Positions 40,778-48,465 of a stretch of DNA of 64,000 nt are shown piece by piece. The first letter of the stretch is position 1. Every line of letters starts with the position of its first letter. Origin of the DNA: Paenibacillus sp. 1_12 (GTDB taxonomy: Bacteria; Bacillota; Bacilli; Paenibacillales; NBRC-103111). The notes beneath the pieces are model-generated. The model was not told where the DNA came from and did not search any database. It saw only the letters and a list, made by a program, of their open reading frames with translations. Made by a program: the position numbers and the translations under genes. The DNA is taken from positions 744,001 through 808,000 of the forward strand of contig NZ_FOTE01000002.1 of the NCBI RefSeq assembly GCF_900114475.1, in the 5' to 3' direction.

Positions 40778-40806
40778 TTGACATTTATAATTACGATTGA
40801 TAGTAT
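40778..40806 (+). promoter_or_regulatory. Sigma-A promoter of the nitroreductase gene
   Basis: TTGACA (40778-40783), 17 bases, TAGTAT (40801-40806). It predicts a leader of about 128 bases before the start codon. Confidence 0.75.
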
Positions 40807-40856
40807 TAAATTATTATTCACATGTGTTTACTGTGATTTTAATTTGATACACAGCA

Positions 40857-40905
40857 GTCGACCGTATTTTCGGAGACATCCTTTTTACAGGAGGTCTCTT
40901 TTTTT
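40857..40905 (+). promoter_or_regulatory. Leader hairpin resembling a transcription attenuator
   Basis: GAGACATCCT (40873-40882) pairs with AGGAGGTCTC (40889-40898) and is followed by T7, a complete intrinsic terminator between promoter and coding sequence. GTCGACCG at 40857-40864 could instead pair with CGGAGAC (40871-40877), the same left arm. That would be a possible antiterminator. No known riboswitch class was recognised. Confidence 0.5.
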
Positions 40906-40940
40906 ATTACATGGAATGAGAGAAAGGGCTGGGATCCAAT

Positions 40941-41564
40941 ATGACAGCAAATACGACTACCTATTTATTTACAGAAAGCATTTTACCAGAAGTTGACGCT
41001 ACCCGTAAGGCTGATTACCCGGTTTATCCTTTGTTTTTAAATCGCTGGTCCTCGCGTTCTTATGAAACTCGTAATGTGCCGGACGATGTGCTGTATACAA
41101 TTCTGGAGGCTGCCCGTTGGGCTCCATCGTCGAGTAATTTGCAGCCATGGCGTTTTATTGTCGCCAGGACACCAGAGCAGCGGAAACGATTTGAGGAGTT
41201 TATCAGACCGAACAACAGACTTTGGACTGACTTTGCCCCGGTGCTTCTATTATTGGCCTCTGATAAGCTTCGAGCTGATGGAGAGCCGAATCGTTCGCAT
41301 GCCTTTGATACTGGGGCTGCTTGGGCGTCTATTGCTTTGCAGGCACGAATACTGGGTCTGACGACGCGTGCTGTGGGTGGCTATGATAAAGACAAGGCCC
41401 GTGTTGTTTTGGATGTTCCGGATGAAATCGAACTGCATGCGGTGATTGCACTTGGCTATCCTGGAACGAAGGAAGCACTTCATGAGAGCTTTCAGGATAA
41501 AGAACAACCGAATGGCCGTAGGCCCTTGAGTGAAAGTATTGTAGATGGGAAGTTTAATCAATAA
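40941..41564 (+). CDS. Nitroreductase-family flavoprotein
   Basis: 207 residues with the FMN-binding nitroreductase pattern: NRWSSRSYE at the phosphate-binding start, ILEAARWAPSSSNLQPWRFI, the dimer core DTGAAWASIALQARILGLTT, and IALGYPG near the end. Family members reduce nitroaromatics, quinones or flavins with NAD(P)H. It is a single gene behind its own promoter, with an unusual terminator-like hairpin in the leader, so expression is likely conditional. Confidence 0.9.
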   Translation: MTANTTTYLFTESILPEVDATRKADYPVYPLFLNRWSSRSYETRNVPDDVLYTILEAARWAPSSSNLQPWRFIVARTPEQRKRFEEFIRPNNRLWTDFAPVLLLLASDKLRADGEPNRSHAFDTGAAWASIALQARILGLTTRAVGGYDKDKARVVLDVPDEIELHAVIALGYPGTKEALHESFQDKEQPNGRRPLSESIVDGKFNQ

Positions 41565-41741
41565 TCAGATGCAAAAAGCCTGGCCGTTCAACGAGTGCCA
41601 TTGAAAAAAAGTATAATCCCCTCAATATATGAGGTTTTTAACTTCCGTATATTCAACTTGACAGTAAAGGTATTCAATAGTATGTTTCCAAAAAAATATG
41701 AATCCAATTCTAATAGTTGTAATTAATTCTTCCGGACAACC

Positions 41742-41776
41742 GGAGACCTGGCTTCGAGCCAAGTCTCCTTTTTTTT
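41742..41776 (+). terminator. Terminator downstream of the nitroreductase gene
   Basis: GGAGACCTGGCT-TCG-AGCCAAGTCTCC followed by T8. It is about 180 bases past the stop codon, so either the transcript has a long tail or another short transcript ends here. Confidence 0.85.
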
Positions 41777-41945
41777 ATCACCTATTCATCAAAAATCTTA
41801 ATGAGATGAGTTCAATCATGGGAAAACAATGCACGTAAAAAATCCATTTAAATATCTTTTTGTCCGGAACCGGCCATCACGAAACTTCCTCGGCGAGGAG
41901 TCAAGGTCTGGAACTCTGTGCCCGTCTTGGTGAACTTTCGTTAGC

Positions 41946-42148
41946 CTATATAAAATGAACTAAACATTATGCCAGCAAAGAGCCGCTGCGAAAGCAGACC
42001 CCTCTTCCAATCGCTGTTGCAGCCAGATTCTTTCGATTCTTAGCCTCATAGAGGTAAGAATCCGTCTGCAAAGGCGAACACTTCGTTTCTCCAGAAGGAT
42101 CCGCTTTCTACGCTCGGTGTGTGTGTTTCTTTGGTTCATCTTATATAG
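41946..42148. repeat. 203-bp MITE-like repeat, copy 2
   Basis: Same length and order as copy 1. Terminal repeats are CTATATAAAATGAACTAAAC and the complement of CTATATAAGATGAACCAAAG, better matched than in copy 1. It is inserted between the nitroreductase terminator and the Nudix gene end. Confidence 0.8.
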
Positions 42149-42182
42149 TTTTTGAAAAACTGTTTGTATAACACTTCAGGCA

Positions 42183-42671
42183 TTACAAGGAGGTGTAAAC
42201 ATCATACTTAATGTATTTATTATTCGTTTGGATAGGGTTCTCAACTTTACTTAACCCAGAGTTTGGTAATGTGTTTGTGTATGTACGCAATATTTCCTGT
42301 GTTAAACTTATAACTTGTGAATCTTTAAGTACTTCATCAACGGGTCTAAACTGAACTTCTGAAATCTCTGAGCCATCAGCAAGTAAGTCACCAGATATCA
42401 ATTCCATCTCAAAGATGAAATATATACCTAGCTCCAATCCGTTTTGAAGCTCTTTAGTTCCCGTTCTAACACCAACAAGCCTTTTAGGTCGAGCTACAAT
42501 CCCTGATTCTTCTTTTACTTCCCTTATTGCTGCTTCTTCAAATGTTTCCCCTTCTTCAACAAATCCTCCTGGTATCATCCAGTAATCCTTATTTGCACCA
42601 TATGCAATCTTCACAAGCAACACTTTGTTGTCTTTAACGATTAATCCCCCAGCAGAACAAGCAACTCTCAT
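42183..42671 (-). CDS. Nudix hydrolase
   Basis: About 162 residues from ATG 42671, preceded by GGGAGTGAT. The Nudix box is complete: GGFVEEGETFEEAAIREV followed by KEESGI, matching GX5EX7REUXEEXGU, so metal-dependent diphosphate hydrolysis should be intact. The substrate (nucleotide or sugar diphosphate) is unknown. It is monocistronic, between two copies of a mobile-type repeat. Confidence 0.9.
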   Translation of the reverse strand: MRVACSAGGLIVKDNKVLLVKIAYGANKDYWMIPGGFVEEGETFEEAAIREVKEESGIVARPKRLVGVRTGTKELQNGLELGIYFIFEMELISGDLLADGSEISEVQFRPVDEVLKDSQVISLTQEILRTYTNTLPNSGLSKVENPIQTNNKYIKYDVYTSL

Positions 42672-42744
42672 ATACATCACTCCCATTCCATTTAATGGTA
42701 TAATACCACGAAAGTTTTATTCATATTAAATATTGATATTCTAT

Positions 42745-42850
42745 CTATATAAGATGAACTAAACATCATGCCAGCAAAGAGGCGCTGCGAAAGCAGACCC
42801 CTCTTCCAATCGCTGTTGCAGCCAGATTCTTTCGATTCTTAGCCTCATAG
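42745..42850. repeat. MITE-like repeat, copy 3 (right half missing)
   Basis: The first 106 bases match copies 1 and 2, ending at CCTCATAG where the others continue AGGTAAG. The sequence then changes to unrelated DNA that may encode a short C-terminal remnant (RRLRVQEK then stop). Confidence 0.75.
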
Positions 42851-42934
42851 CTTGGCGCGAAATGACGATCTCAGGCGATTGCGCGTGCAAGAGAAATGAA
42901 GCTATTGGATTAAGTAGGATAGATAGATGATAAG

Positions 42935-42980
42935 CCAACAAATGGGACGGAAAGATGCCCCATTGTTGGTTTATTTTTTT
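42935..42980 (+). terminator. Orphan plus-strand terminator
   Basis: CCAACAAATGGG (42935-42946) pairs with CCCATTGTTGG (42959-42969), followed by TTTATTTTTTT. No intact plus-strand gene ends before it. It probably belonged to a gene lost when repeat copy 3 was truncated. Confidence 0.7.
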
Positions 42981-43101
42981 GCGAGAAACTAACTTTCGTT
43001 AGTGTTCATAATTGTCAAGTAGGATATATACTTAATGCACTTTAAATTACTTTTATTAAGAAATTGTAAATATAAATTGAAAGGGGGTATCTTCATCTCT
43101 A

Positions 43102-44007
43102 ATGTATACGGTGACGCTTAACATGGCTGGCCATGAACATATTCAAACAGTTGGATCGAAAGCGCTGCAGCTTGCAAAATTGACAGGACAAAGCGTTAAA
43201 GTCCCAGGTGGTTTCGTTATTACCTCGAATGCGTTGGAACGTTTTCTGGAAGCAAACGATCTGCGAACCCCCGAGCTCATAGGGGATTTTGAAAGTAAGC
43301 TAATCGAAGCACGGCTGCCAGAGGATGTTTATGACGAAGTAGCAGCATCCTTCGAGTCCATGCGTGGCCAGTCTGCGAGTGGGATGATGGCTGTGGCGGT
43401 GCGTTCCTCGTCCTCGGCGGAGGATCTGGAGGAGGCCTCATTTGCGGGGCAGTACGAGACGATTTTAAATGTAACTGACCTGACGCACTTGCTGAATAGC
43501 CTGAAACGTTGCTGGGCCTCTCTCTTTTCAGCAAGGGTTCGGGATTACGCGCAGCAAAAAAATGTGAGTTCCGATATGGGCAGCTTTCCTATGGGCGTAT
43601 TGGTGCAGCAGATGGTGCAAGCGGACGTATCGGGCGTAATTTTCAGCTTGAATCCTGTGACGCACAATGAAGACGAGATCATCATTAATGCAAGCTACGG
43701 CTTGGGCGAGGCGATCGTTTCCGGTCTGGTCACACCCGATTCTTATGTCATAGGCAAAACCGACGGGCACATAGAAAAAGAGTTGGGATTGAAGGAAGTT
43801 AAAATCGTAGCAGCCGACAAAGGGACGGTGGAACTCACAACAACGGAAGAGGAGCAAAATCGCTTCTGTCTATCCGACGAACATGTCGCCGAGTTGGCGG
43901 AGCAGACACGTAAAATTGAAGTTTTCTACGGGATGCCCGTTGACATTGAGTTTGCTATAAAAGACGGACATATTTACATTTTACAGGCAAGACCGGTTAC
44001 TACGTAA
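43102..44007 (+). CDS. PEP-synthase / rifampin-phosphotransferase-like ATP-grasp subunit
   Basis: 301 residues equal to the N-terminal ATP/pyruvate-binding domain of PEP synthase and related dikinases: GSKALQLAKLTGQSVKVPGG, VAVRSSSSAEDLEEASFAGQ, YETILNV, GVIFSLNPVTHNEDEIIINA, SYGLGEAIVSG. It stops exactly at the usual domain end, YILQARPVT. The partner domains are on the next gene. The GGGGGTATC ribosome region precedes ATG 43102. Such domains split ATP to phosphorylate the swivelling histidine of the partner. Confidence 0.85.
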   Translation: MYTVTLNMAGHEHIQTVGSKALQLAKLTGQSVKVPGGFVITSNALERFLEANDLRTPELIGDFESKLIEARLPEDVYDEVAASFESMRGQSASGMMAVAVRSSSSAEDLEEASFAGQYETILNVTDLTHLLNSLKRCWASLFSARVRDYAQQKNVSSDMGSFPMGVLVQQMVQADVSGVIFSLNPVTHNEDEIIINASYGLGEAIVSGLVTPDSYVIGKTDGHIEKELGLKEVKIVAADKGTVELTTTEEEQNRFCLSDEHVAELAEQTRKIEVFYGMPVDIEFAIKDGHIYILQARPVTT

Positions 44008-44053
44008 CTATAGTCTGGCAAAAACACACCTAAACTGGAGGGCAAGCTACAAT

Positions 44054-45682
44054 ATGGCTATTACAGAAACGTTTCGAAGTGATCTTATGCTACATGAGGA
44101 AGATATCAAACAGGGGTTTTGGGTCCAGGACGACGTTCACCTGTCGCATGCGCTGACGCCGTTGTTCGCCTCATTTATGGTTCCGGCGGTGACGGAAGGC
44201 ACAAAGGTGGCTTTCGAAAATCTGAAGATGCCTTTGTCCCAATTTCGTTATAAACTGGCAGATGGTCGAATTTATCAGTATACCGTTCCATATCCAGGCG
44301 ACCTGCAGGAGCGATTGGAGGAGCATAAGAAAACCATTGGGGCGATCCTTCCACTGTTGAATCAGCACCTGAGAAACTATGTGGATCAAGAGTTTTTGCC
44401 GTTCTACCGGAGTCTGGACGAAGACAGCAAGCGTGCTTTAACAGTTGGGGAAGCGAAAGAGAAACTGCTTGGATTGTTCGATTTCTACCGCAGGGCCTGG
44501 CAACTGCACTTTGAGATTATCCTTCCGCGTACCGCCTTTATAGCCTTGGAGCAAATGTACGGCCAACTAACGGGAAGAGCAGATTCAGCAGTCGTATACG
44601 ATATGCTAGCGGGGGTCATGAACAAATCGCTCGAAACCGACAGAGAGCTGTGGAAGCTATCAGATTGGGCTAAGCAGTCTCCGGTACTGGTGGCCGCTTT
44701 TGCCGAGGAAGCGACAGAAATGGGCTACAAGGTGCGTATCGAACAAACTGAGGAAGGCCTCGCACTGCTGAAACGCCTTCAGGATGTTTTGGAGATATAT
44801 GGGCAACGCTCAACCAATTCTCACGAGTTTAACGATGAAATTTGGGCCGAGAACCCGGAATACGCGCTGCGCATTATCGCAAGGTACATCAAGAAGGATT
44901 ATGACTTCGACCTTGAATTTGCGGAGACCGTGCGGCAGAGAGAAGCCAAGGCGGAGGAAGTGATCGCAGGCCTCCCGGAAATGGAATTGAAGCAGACCTT
45001 CGTTATGATGTATCAATGGGCTTTGGATAGTTGGGGACTGGATGAGGACCATCATTTCTACATCGATGCCATGCTTCCTGCTAAATCACGGCTATTTTTG
45101 TTGAATGTAGGCAGGTTACTGGTGGACCAGGGGGTCATGGAAGACAAAGGTGATATTTTCTTCCTCTATCTCGATGAGCTCTTGGCTATGCTGTCCAATC
45201 CGACACCGCTGCATGCTCAGATTGGACAAAGAAAAGCGGAATATGAAGAGAACAAACTGAAGCAGCCGACACCTTTCTACGGGACACCGCCCGAAGCGCC
45301 GATGGATCCGGCTCTGGAGCGAATCTTCGGCGGAAAGCCGCCCGAAATTCAGGAGCAGACGTTTACCGGTTATGCTGCTTCCCAAGGATCCTATACAGGT
45401 ACGGTTAAAGTAGTCCGCGTTCCGGAGGACTTTTCCAAGGTTCAGCAGGGAGATGTACTGGTCTGCAAGACGACGACCCCACCATGGACGGTGCTGTTCT
45501 CCATTGTGGGAGCAATTGTGACTGATGCTGGCGGAATTTTATCTCATGCGGGTACGGTGGCCAGGGAATATAAGCTTCCGGCCGTTGTGGGCTCGAAGGT
45601 TGCGACGTCTCTGCTGAAGGATGACGACATAGTTACGGTGGACGGTACCAAGGGAGTGGTCCATTTTGGACAGCAGTCCTAG
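44054..45682 (+). CDS. PEP-utilising enzyme subunit: substrate domain plus phosphohistidine domain
   Basis: 542 residues. A long, mostly helical substrate region (about 1-440) resembles the middle domain of rifampin phosphotransferase-like proteins. It is followed by the mobile phosphohistidine domain GGILSHAGTVAREYKLPAVV, with the active His at about 498. GGAGGG lies ahead of ATG 44054, so it is a separately translated gene. Together with the 301-residue ATP-grasp protein it makes 843 residues, close to one-piece rifampin phosphotransferases (about 870) and PEP-synthase-like proteins. The likely reaction is ATP-dependent phosphorylation of a small molecule, possibly an antibiotic. The substrate is not known. 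Confidence 0.78.
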   Translation: MAITETFRSDLMLHEEDIKQGFWVQDDVHLSHALTPLFASFMVPAVTEGTKVAFENLKMPLSQFRYKLADGRIYQYTVPYPGDLQERLEEHKKTIGAILPLLNQHLRNYVDQEFLPFYRSLDEDSKRALTVGEAKEKLLGLFDFYRRAWQLHFEIILPRTAFIALEQMYGQLTGRADSAVVYDMLAGVMNKSLETDRELWKLSDWAKQSPVLVAAFAEEATEMGYKVRIEQTEEGLALLKRLQDVLEIYGQRSTNSHEFNDEIWAENPEYALRIIARYIKKDYDFDLEFAETVRQREAKAEEVIAGLPEMELKQTFVMMYQWALDSWGLDEDHHFYIDAMLPAKSRLFLLNVGRLLVDQGVMEDKGDIFFLYLDELLAMLSNPTPLHAQIGQRKAEYEENKLKQPTPFYGTPPEAPMDPALERIFGGKPPEIQEQTFTGYAASQGSYTGTVKVVRVPEDFSKVQQGDVLVCKTTTPPWTVLFSIVGAIVTDAGGILSHAGTVAREYKLPAVVGSKVATSLLKDDDIVTVDGTKGVVHFGQQS

Positions 45683-46994
45683 TTATCGGCTCAGCCTGCT
45701 GTCCATCTTGACGGGAACGTTTCTAGTTCCCGTCAATTCCACAATGATCGCTGTGGGGCTGCCGACGATAGCTGGCGCGCTGGACGTCAGTCTGGCGCAA
45801 GCCTCGTGGGTAATTACGATTTACCTCATCGTCATGGCAGCTATTCAGCCCATTGCAGGTAAAATGGGCGATTTGTACGGCAAGCGGACAATGTTTCTGC
45901 TGGGCATGATGCTCTTTCTTATCGCTTCAGCGGCATGCATGTTTTCCTTCAGTCTGCTGTGGCTTATCATGTTCCGGGCGGTACAGGCGCTTGGTGGTGC
46001 AATAGCAACTCCGAACGCAACCGCCTTGATACGCGACGTCGTTCCCAAAGAAAGGCTGGGTAAGGCGTTCGGAACGTTCGGCCTGTTGATGGGCCTCGGG
46101 GCCGCGATTGGGCCACTGGTCGGTTCCATACTGATCGGTGGAATAGGATGGACATCGATATTTTGGATCAACATCCCGTTCGCCCTCCTTAGCCTCGTGA
46201 TGGCTTGGGTTTATCTTCCACGCACACTCCCAAGGAGCGGCGATGCGACCCTTGATATATTGGGGGCGGTTTATATGGCTGCTGGCTTTACCTTGCTGAC
46301 CCTGATTGTGACACATCGCGAGTTTTTCAGCGCGTGGACCGCTGCCGAACTGGCGCTCATCACGATGCTTTTCATTCATCGGGAAAGGCGTTTCAAGGCG
46401 CCCTTGATCCAATTTTCACTCTTCAGGAACCGAATGTTCAGCAGCGCAAATATAGCTATCCTGTTAAGTAACGCGATCATGTACAGCACTATTCTGGTTG
46501 TACCCGTACTGCTACAGACGGTCTATCATTATTCCGTGCAGACGGTGGGGATGCTGCTGTTTGTATTCTCCCTGTCCATGTCTGCCTGTTCCTGGATCGG
46601 CGGATCGCTGACTGAGCGGCTCGGAAAAAGGCTTCTCGTGCTGCTGTCCTTTGCGGTCTCAGCGACAGCTCTGCTTGGTTACTTAGGCATTTACGTCTAC
46701 CCGAATATCTCTTATATAGCGGCCGTTTTACTGGTCGGCGGGATCGGTTCGGGTATCGGTACGCCGTCCATGCAGGCCGCTTCGCTGCAAGCGGTATCGA
46801 AGGATATGTCGGGCCTTGCCGCGGGCATCTTTTCCACTTCCCGCTATATCGGCGGCATGGCGGCTTCCGTGATGGTCAGCGTGATGCTCGATTTTCATGT
46901 GCTGTTTTACTGCCTGCTTATTGTGGCTGCGGTGGGTCTGCCTCTGTCTGGTGGCCTGACGGAACGGACTGGCAGCTCGGCGAAGGCCGATTAG
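45666..46994 (+). CDS. MFS drug exporter (EmrB/QacA-like)
   Basis: 442 residues with 12-14 hydrophobic segments. Motif A reads GKMGDLYGKRTMFLLGMMLF, motif C-like GPLVGSILIGGIGWTSIFWI. The start is TTG 45666, nine bases after AAGGGAG and 17 bases inside the end of the preceding gene, so it is translationally coupled. The DHA2-type fold exports drugs or metabolites by proton antiport. Coupling to a small-molecule phosphotransferase-like enzyme suggests that the pair detoxifies or secretes the same compound. Confidence 0.88.
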   Translation: MDSSPSYRLSLLSILTGTFLVPVNSTMIAVGLPTIAGALDVSLAQASWVITIYLIVMAAIQPIAGKMGDLYGKRTMFLLGMMLFLIASAACMFSFSLLWLIMFRAVQALGGAIATPNATALIRDVVPKERLGKAFGTFGLLMGLGAAIGPLVGSILIGGIGWTSIFWINIPFALLSLVMAWVYLPRTLPRSGDATLDILGAVYMAAGFTLLTLIVTHREFFSAWTAAELALITMLFIHRERRFKAPLIQFSLFRNRMFSSANIAILLSNAIMYSTILVVPVLLQTVYHYSVQTVGMLLFVFSLSMSACSWIGGSLTERLGKRLLVLLSFAVSATALLGYLGIYVYPNISYIAAVLLVGGIGSGIGTPSMQAASLQAVSKDMSGLAAGIFSTSRYIGGMAASVMVSVMLDFHVLFYCLLIVAAVGLPLSGGLTERTGSSAKAD

Positions 46995-47084
46995 GAATGG
47001 CCAATAGCCGGCTGAGAACCATTCAAATTGTTTGCTACCACTTCGTATTACCTCCTTGTGAAATAAAAAAAGAACTGACGTAAT

Positions 47085-47116
47085 AAGCGTAGCTCTTCAT
47101 ACCCACGCTTTTTTTT
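47085..47116 (+). terminator. Terminator of the split enzyme / exporter operon
   Basis: AAGCGT (47085-47090) pairs with ACGCTT (47105-47110), followed by a T-run of about eight. Confidence 0.7.
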
Positions 47117-47199
47117 GTTTGAACGCAAAAAAAATCAGACCTATAGTACGGGATTTGAACAGATTCACATTACCCGCTTTGCCTGCTGCTGCATGTTGA

Positions 47200-47358
47200 T
47201 TACGCGTCTGCATCAATATGCGAATTATCTAAGTATTTCAAAGCTCCGAAACTAATAACCACAGCATCAGCTTGTCTTACAAATGGTATATATTTCGCAG
47301 CCTTTGCACTGCATTCTAATTTCATAAGAACAGTAATACAATGATTTTGATATTCCAT
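47200..47358 (-). other. Possible 52-codon ORF or gene remnant
   Basis: ATG 47358 to TAA 47200 encodes MEYQNHCITVLMKLECSAKA and later PFVRQADAVVISFGALKYLD. The composition looks protein-like, but there is no ribosome site and no recognised family. It could be a fragment of a lost gene. Confidence 0.25.
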
Positions 47359-47417
47359 AAAAATATCAAAAAGATCTTATATGTTGGTATTTATCATTAA
47401 AAAAGGAGGTGATTATT

Positions 47418-47573
47418 GTGTCAAATGAACATGACAAGCCCATATATTATGACGGGAGTGATCTCCATAAACTACCAAAAGGAGACCCTAGTCATGATAA
47501 AATTGTATTTCTACCCATTGCTCAATCGGACCTGATTCAGTTCCCCGTATTTCCGTATGAACTTGAAAAGTAA
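47418..47573 (+). CDS. 51-residue uncharacterised small protein
   Basis: GTG 47418 follows a near-perfect ribosome site (AAAGGAGGTGATTATT) at optimal spacing. The protein begins MSNEHDKPIYYDGSDLHKLP and ends QFPVFPYELEK. It is hydrophilic and acidic-rich, with no membrane segment, no cysteines and no known motif. It is followed after 64 bases by the small cytochrome-oxidase-like gene and may be co-transcribed with it. The ribosome site is the main evidence; function is unknown. Confidence 0.65.
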   Translation: MSNEHDKPIYYDGSDLHKLPKGDPSHDKIVFLPIAQSDLIQFPVFPYELEK

Positions 47574-47637
47574 TGTACAAATTTTTCTCATTCATGATAT
47601 TGCAGGTTAAGAATAGTCATTTTGAGGAGGTACGTCA

Positions 47638-48045
47638 ATGGGAGCTACACTTATTAAAATCGCATCCATTTATTTTGTTGTAGGTGTCTGTTTCGGCATG
47701 TTTATGTCGATTACTCACAAATTTGAATTCGCTTCGGTTCATGCTCATATCAATCTTGTTGGTTGGGTTTCGCTTGCATTAGCTGGTTTGGTCTATAGTG
47801 TTTTTCCAAAAGCAGCGGACTCCCGATTAGGTAAATTTCATTTTTGGCTACATAATATCGGACTTCCTATCATGATGATCAGCTTATTTCTTTTAGTTAG
47901 CGGTGTTCCTAATACTGAACCTATAGTTGCCGTTGGGGGTACTGTAACCGCTATTGCTGTCGTATTATTTATGCTTAACGTTATCCTTAATGTCCATGCA
48001 ACTAAAGAACAAGCGATTATTCATAATAAAACTACCTCTTTGTAA
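47638..48045 (+). CDS. Small cytochrome c oxidase subunit I-like membrane protein
   Basis: 135 residues, four predicted membrane helices. SVHAHINLVGWVSLALAGLV resembles the heme-ligand helix of cbb3-type and nitric oxide reductase subunit I, with His-x-His, and further His residues lie in HFWLHNIGLP. It is far too short for an oxidase subunit but matches a family of small 4-helix proteins in bacilli annotated as cytochrome-c oxidase. It may bind heme or metal. GGAGG precedes ATG 47638. Confidence 0.75.
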   Translation: MGATLIKIASIYFVVGVCFGMFMSITHKFEFASVHAHINLVGWVSLALAGLVYSVFPKAADSRLGKFHFWLHNIGLPIMMISLFLLVSGVPNTEPIVAVGGTVTAIAVVLFMLNVILNVHATKEQAIIHNKTTSL

Positions 48046-48100
48046 TCATCGGACACCTCATCTTGATCTTCATCATGCTTTAGCCTATACGGGATAAAAA

Positions 48101-48142
48101 AGTCGGATACTCAACCTAAGGGTAGGAGTCGTCGGCTTTTTT
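48101..48142 (+). terminator. Terminator after the small membrane protein
   Basis: Imperfect stem AGTCGGATACTC / GAGTCGTCGGCT with an inner CCTA/TAGG pairing, followed by T6. Confidence 0.55.
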
Positions 48143-48152
48143 GCTGTGATGC

Positions 48153-48221
48153 TGCAGGCGAACACTTCGTTTCTCCAGAAAGGTCCGCTTTCTCCGCTCG
48201 GGCTGTGTATTTCTTTTGGAT
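48153..48221. repeat. MITE-like repeat, copy 4 (right-end fragment)
   Basis: About 69 bases match the right half of copies 1 and 2 (GGCGAACACTTCGTTTCTCC onward, through TTCTTT). The terminal inverted repeat itself is eroded. No left half is present. Confidence 0.65.
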
Positions 48222-48465
48222 CCCTCGAATAAATGAACCCGGAAGTATTTCCATATCCTATTTTAAAGGGTGCTCTTCACTGACTTATTGGTTTACATTG
48301 ATCAAACCGGATTCCATACGTTAAAATAACAATACAATTTCTTCTGTATGGTGGATGAGATAACTTGGTTTAAGTTTTGTTAAGCGATTTTTATGTGATG
48401 ATTGATAGAATAGAGGCCAAAGGCACGGAAAAACTGTCTACAACAATAGGAAAGGGGTTTCTTCG
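48222..48465. other. Upstream region of the hybrid kinase gene
   Basis: About 240 bases, AT-rich. No clear promoter hexamers, operator dyads or small genes were recognised. Confidence 0.4.

Noticed and set aside
39368-42148. The direct repeats as a CRISPR array
   Set aside because: The units are 203 bp long, dispersed among genes and internally palindromic, with no short regular spacers or cas genes.
43005-43101. Rifamycin-associated element upstream of the split enzyme
   Set aside because: No GC-rich 19-base palindrome of the kind described upstream of actinobacterial rph genes is present.
45845-46412. Overlapping minus ORFs inside the MFS gene
   Set aside because: Antisense shadows of a clear membrane transporter; sequences have no domain features.
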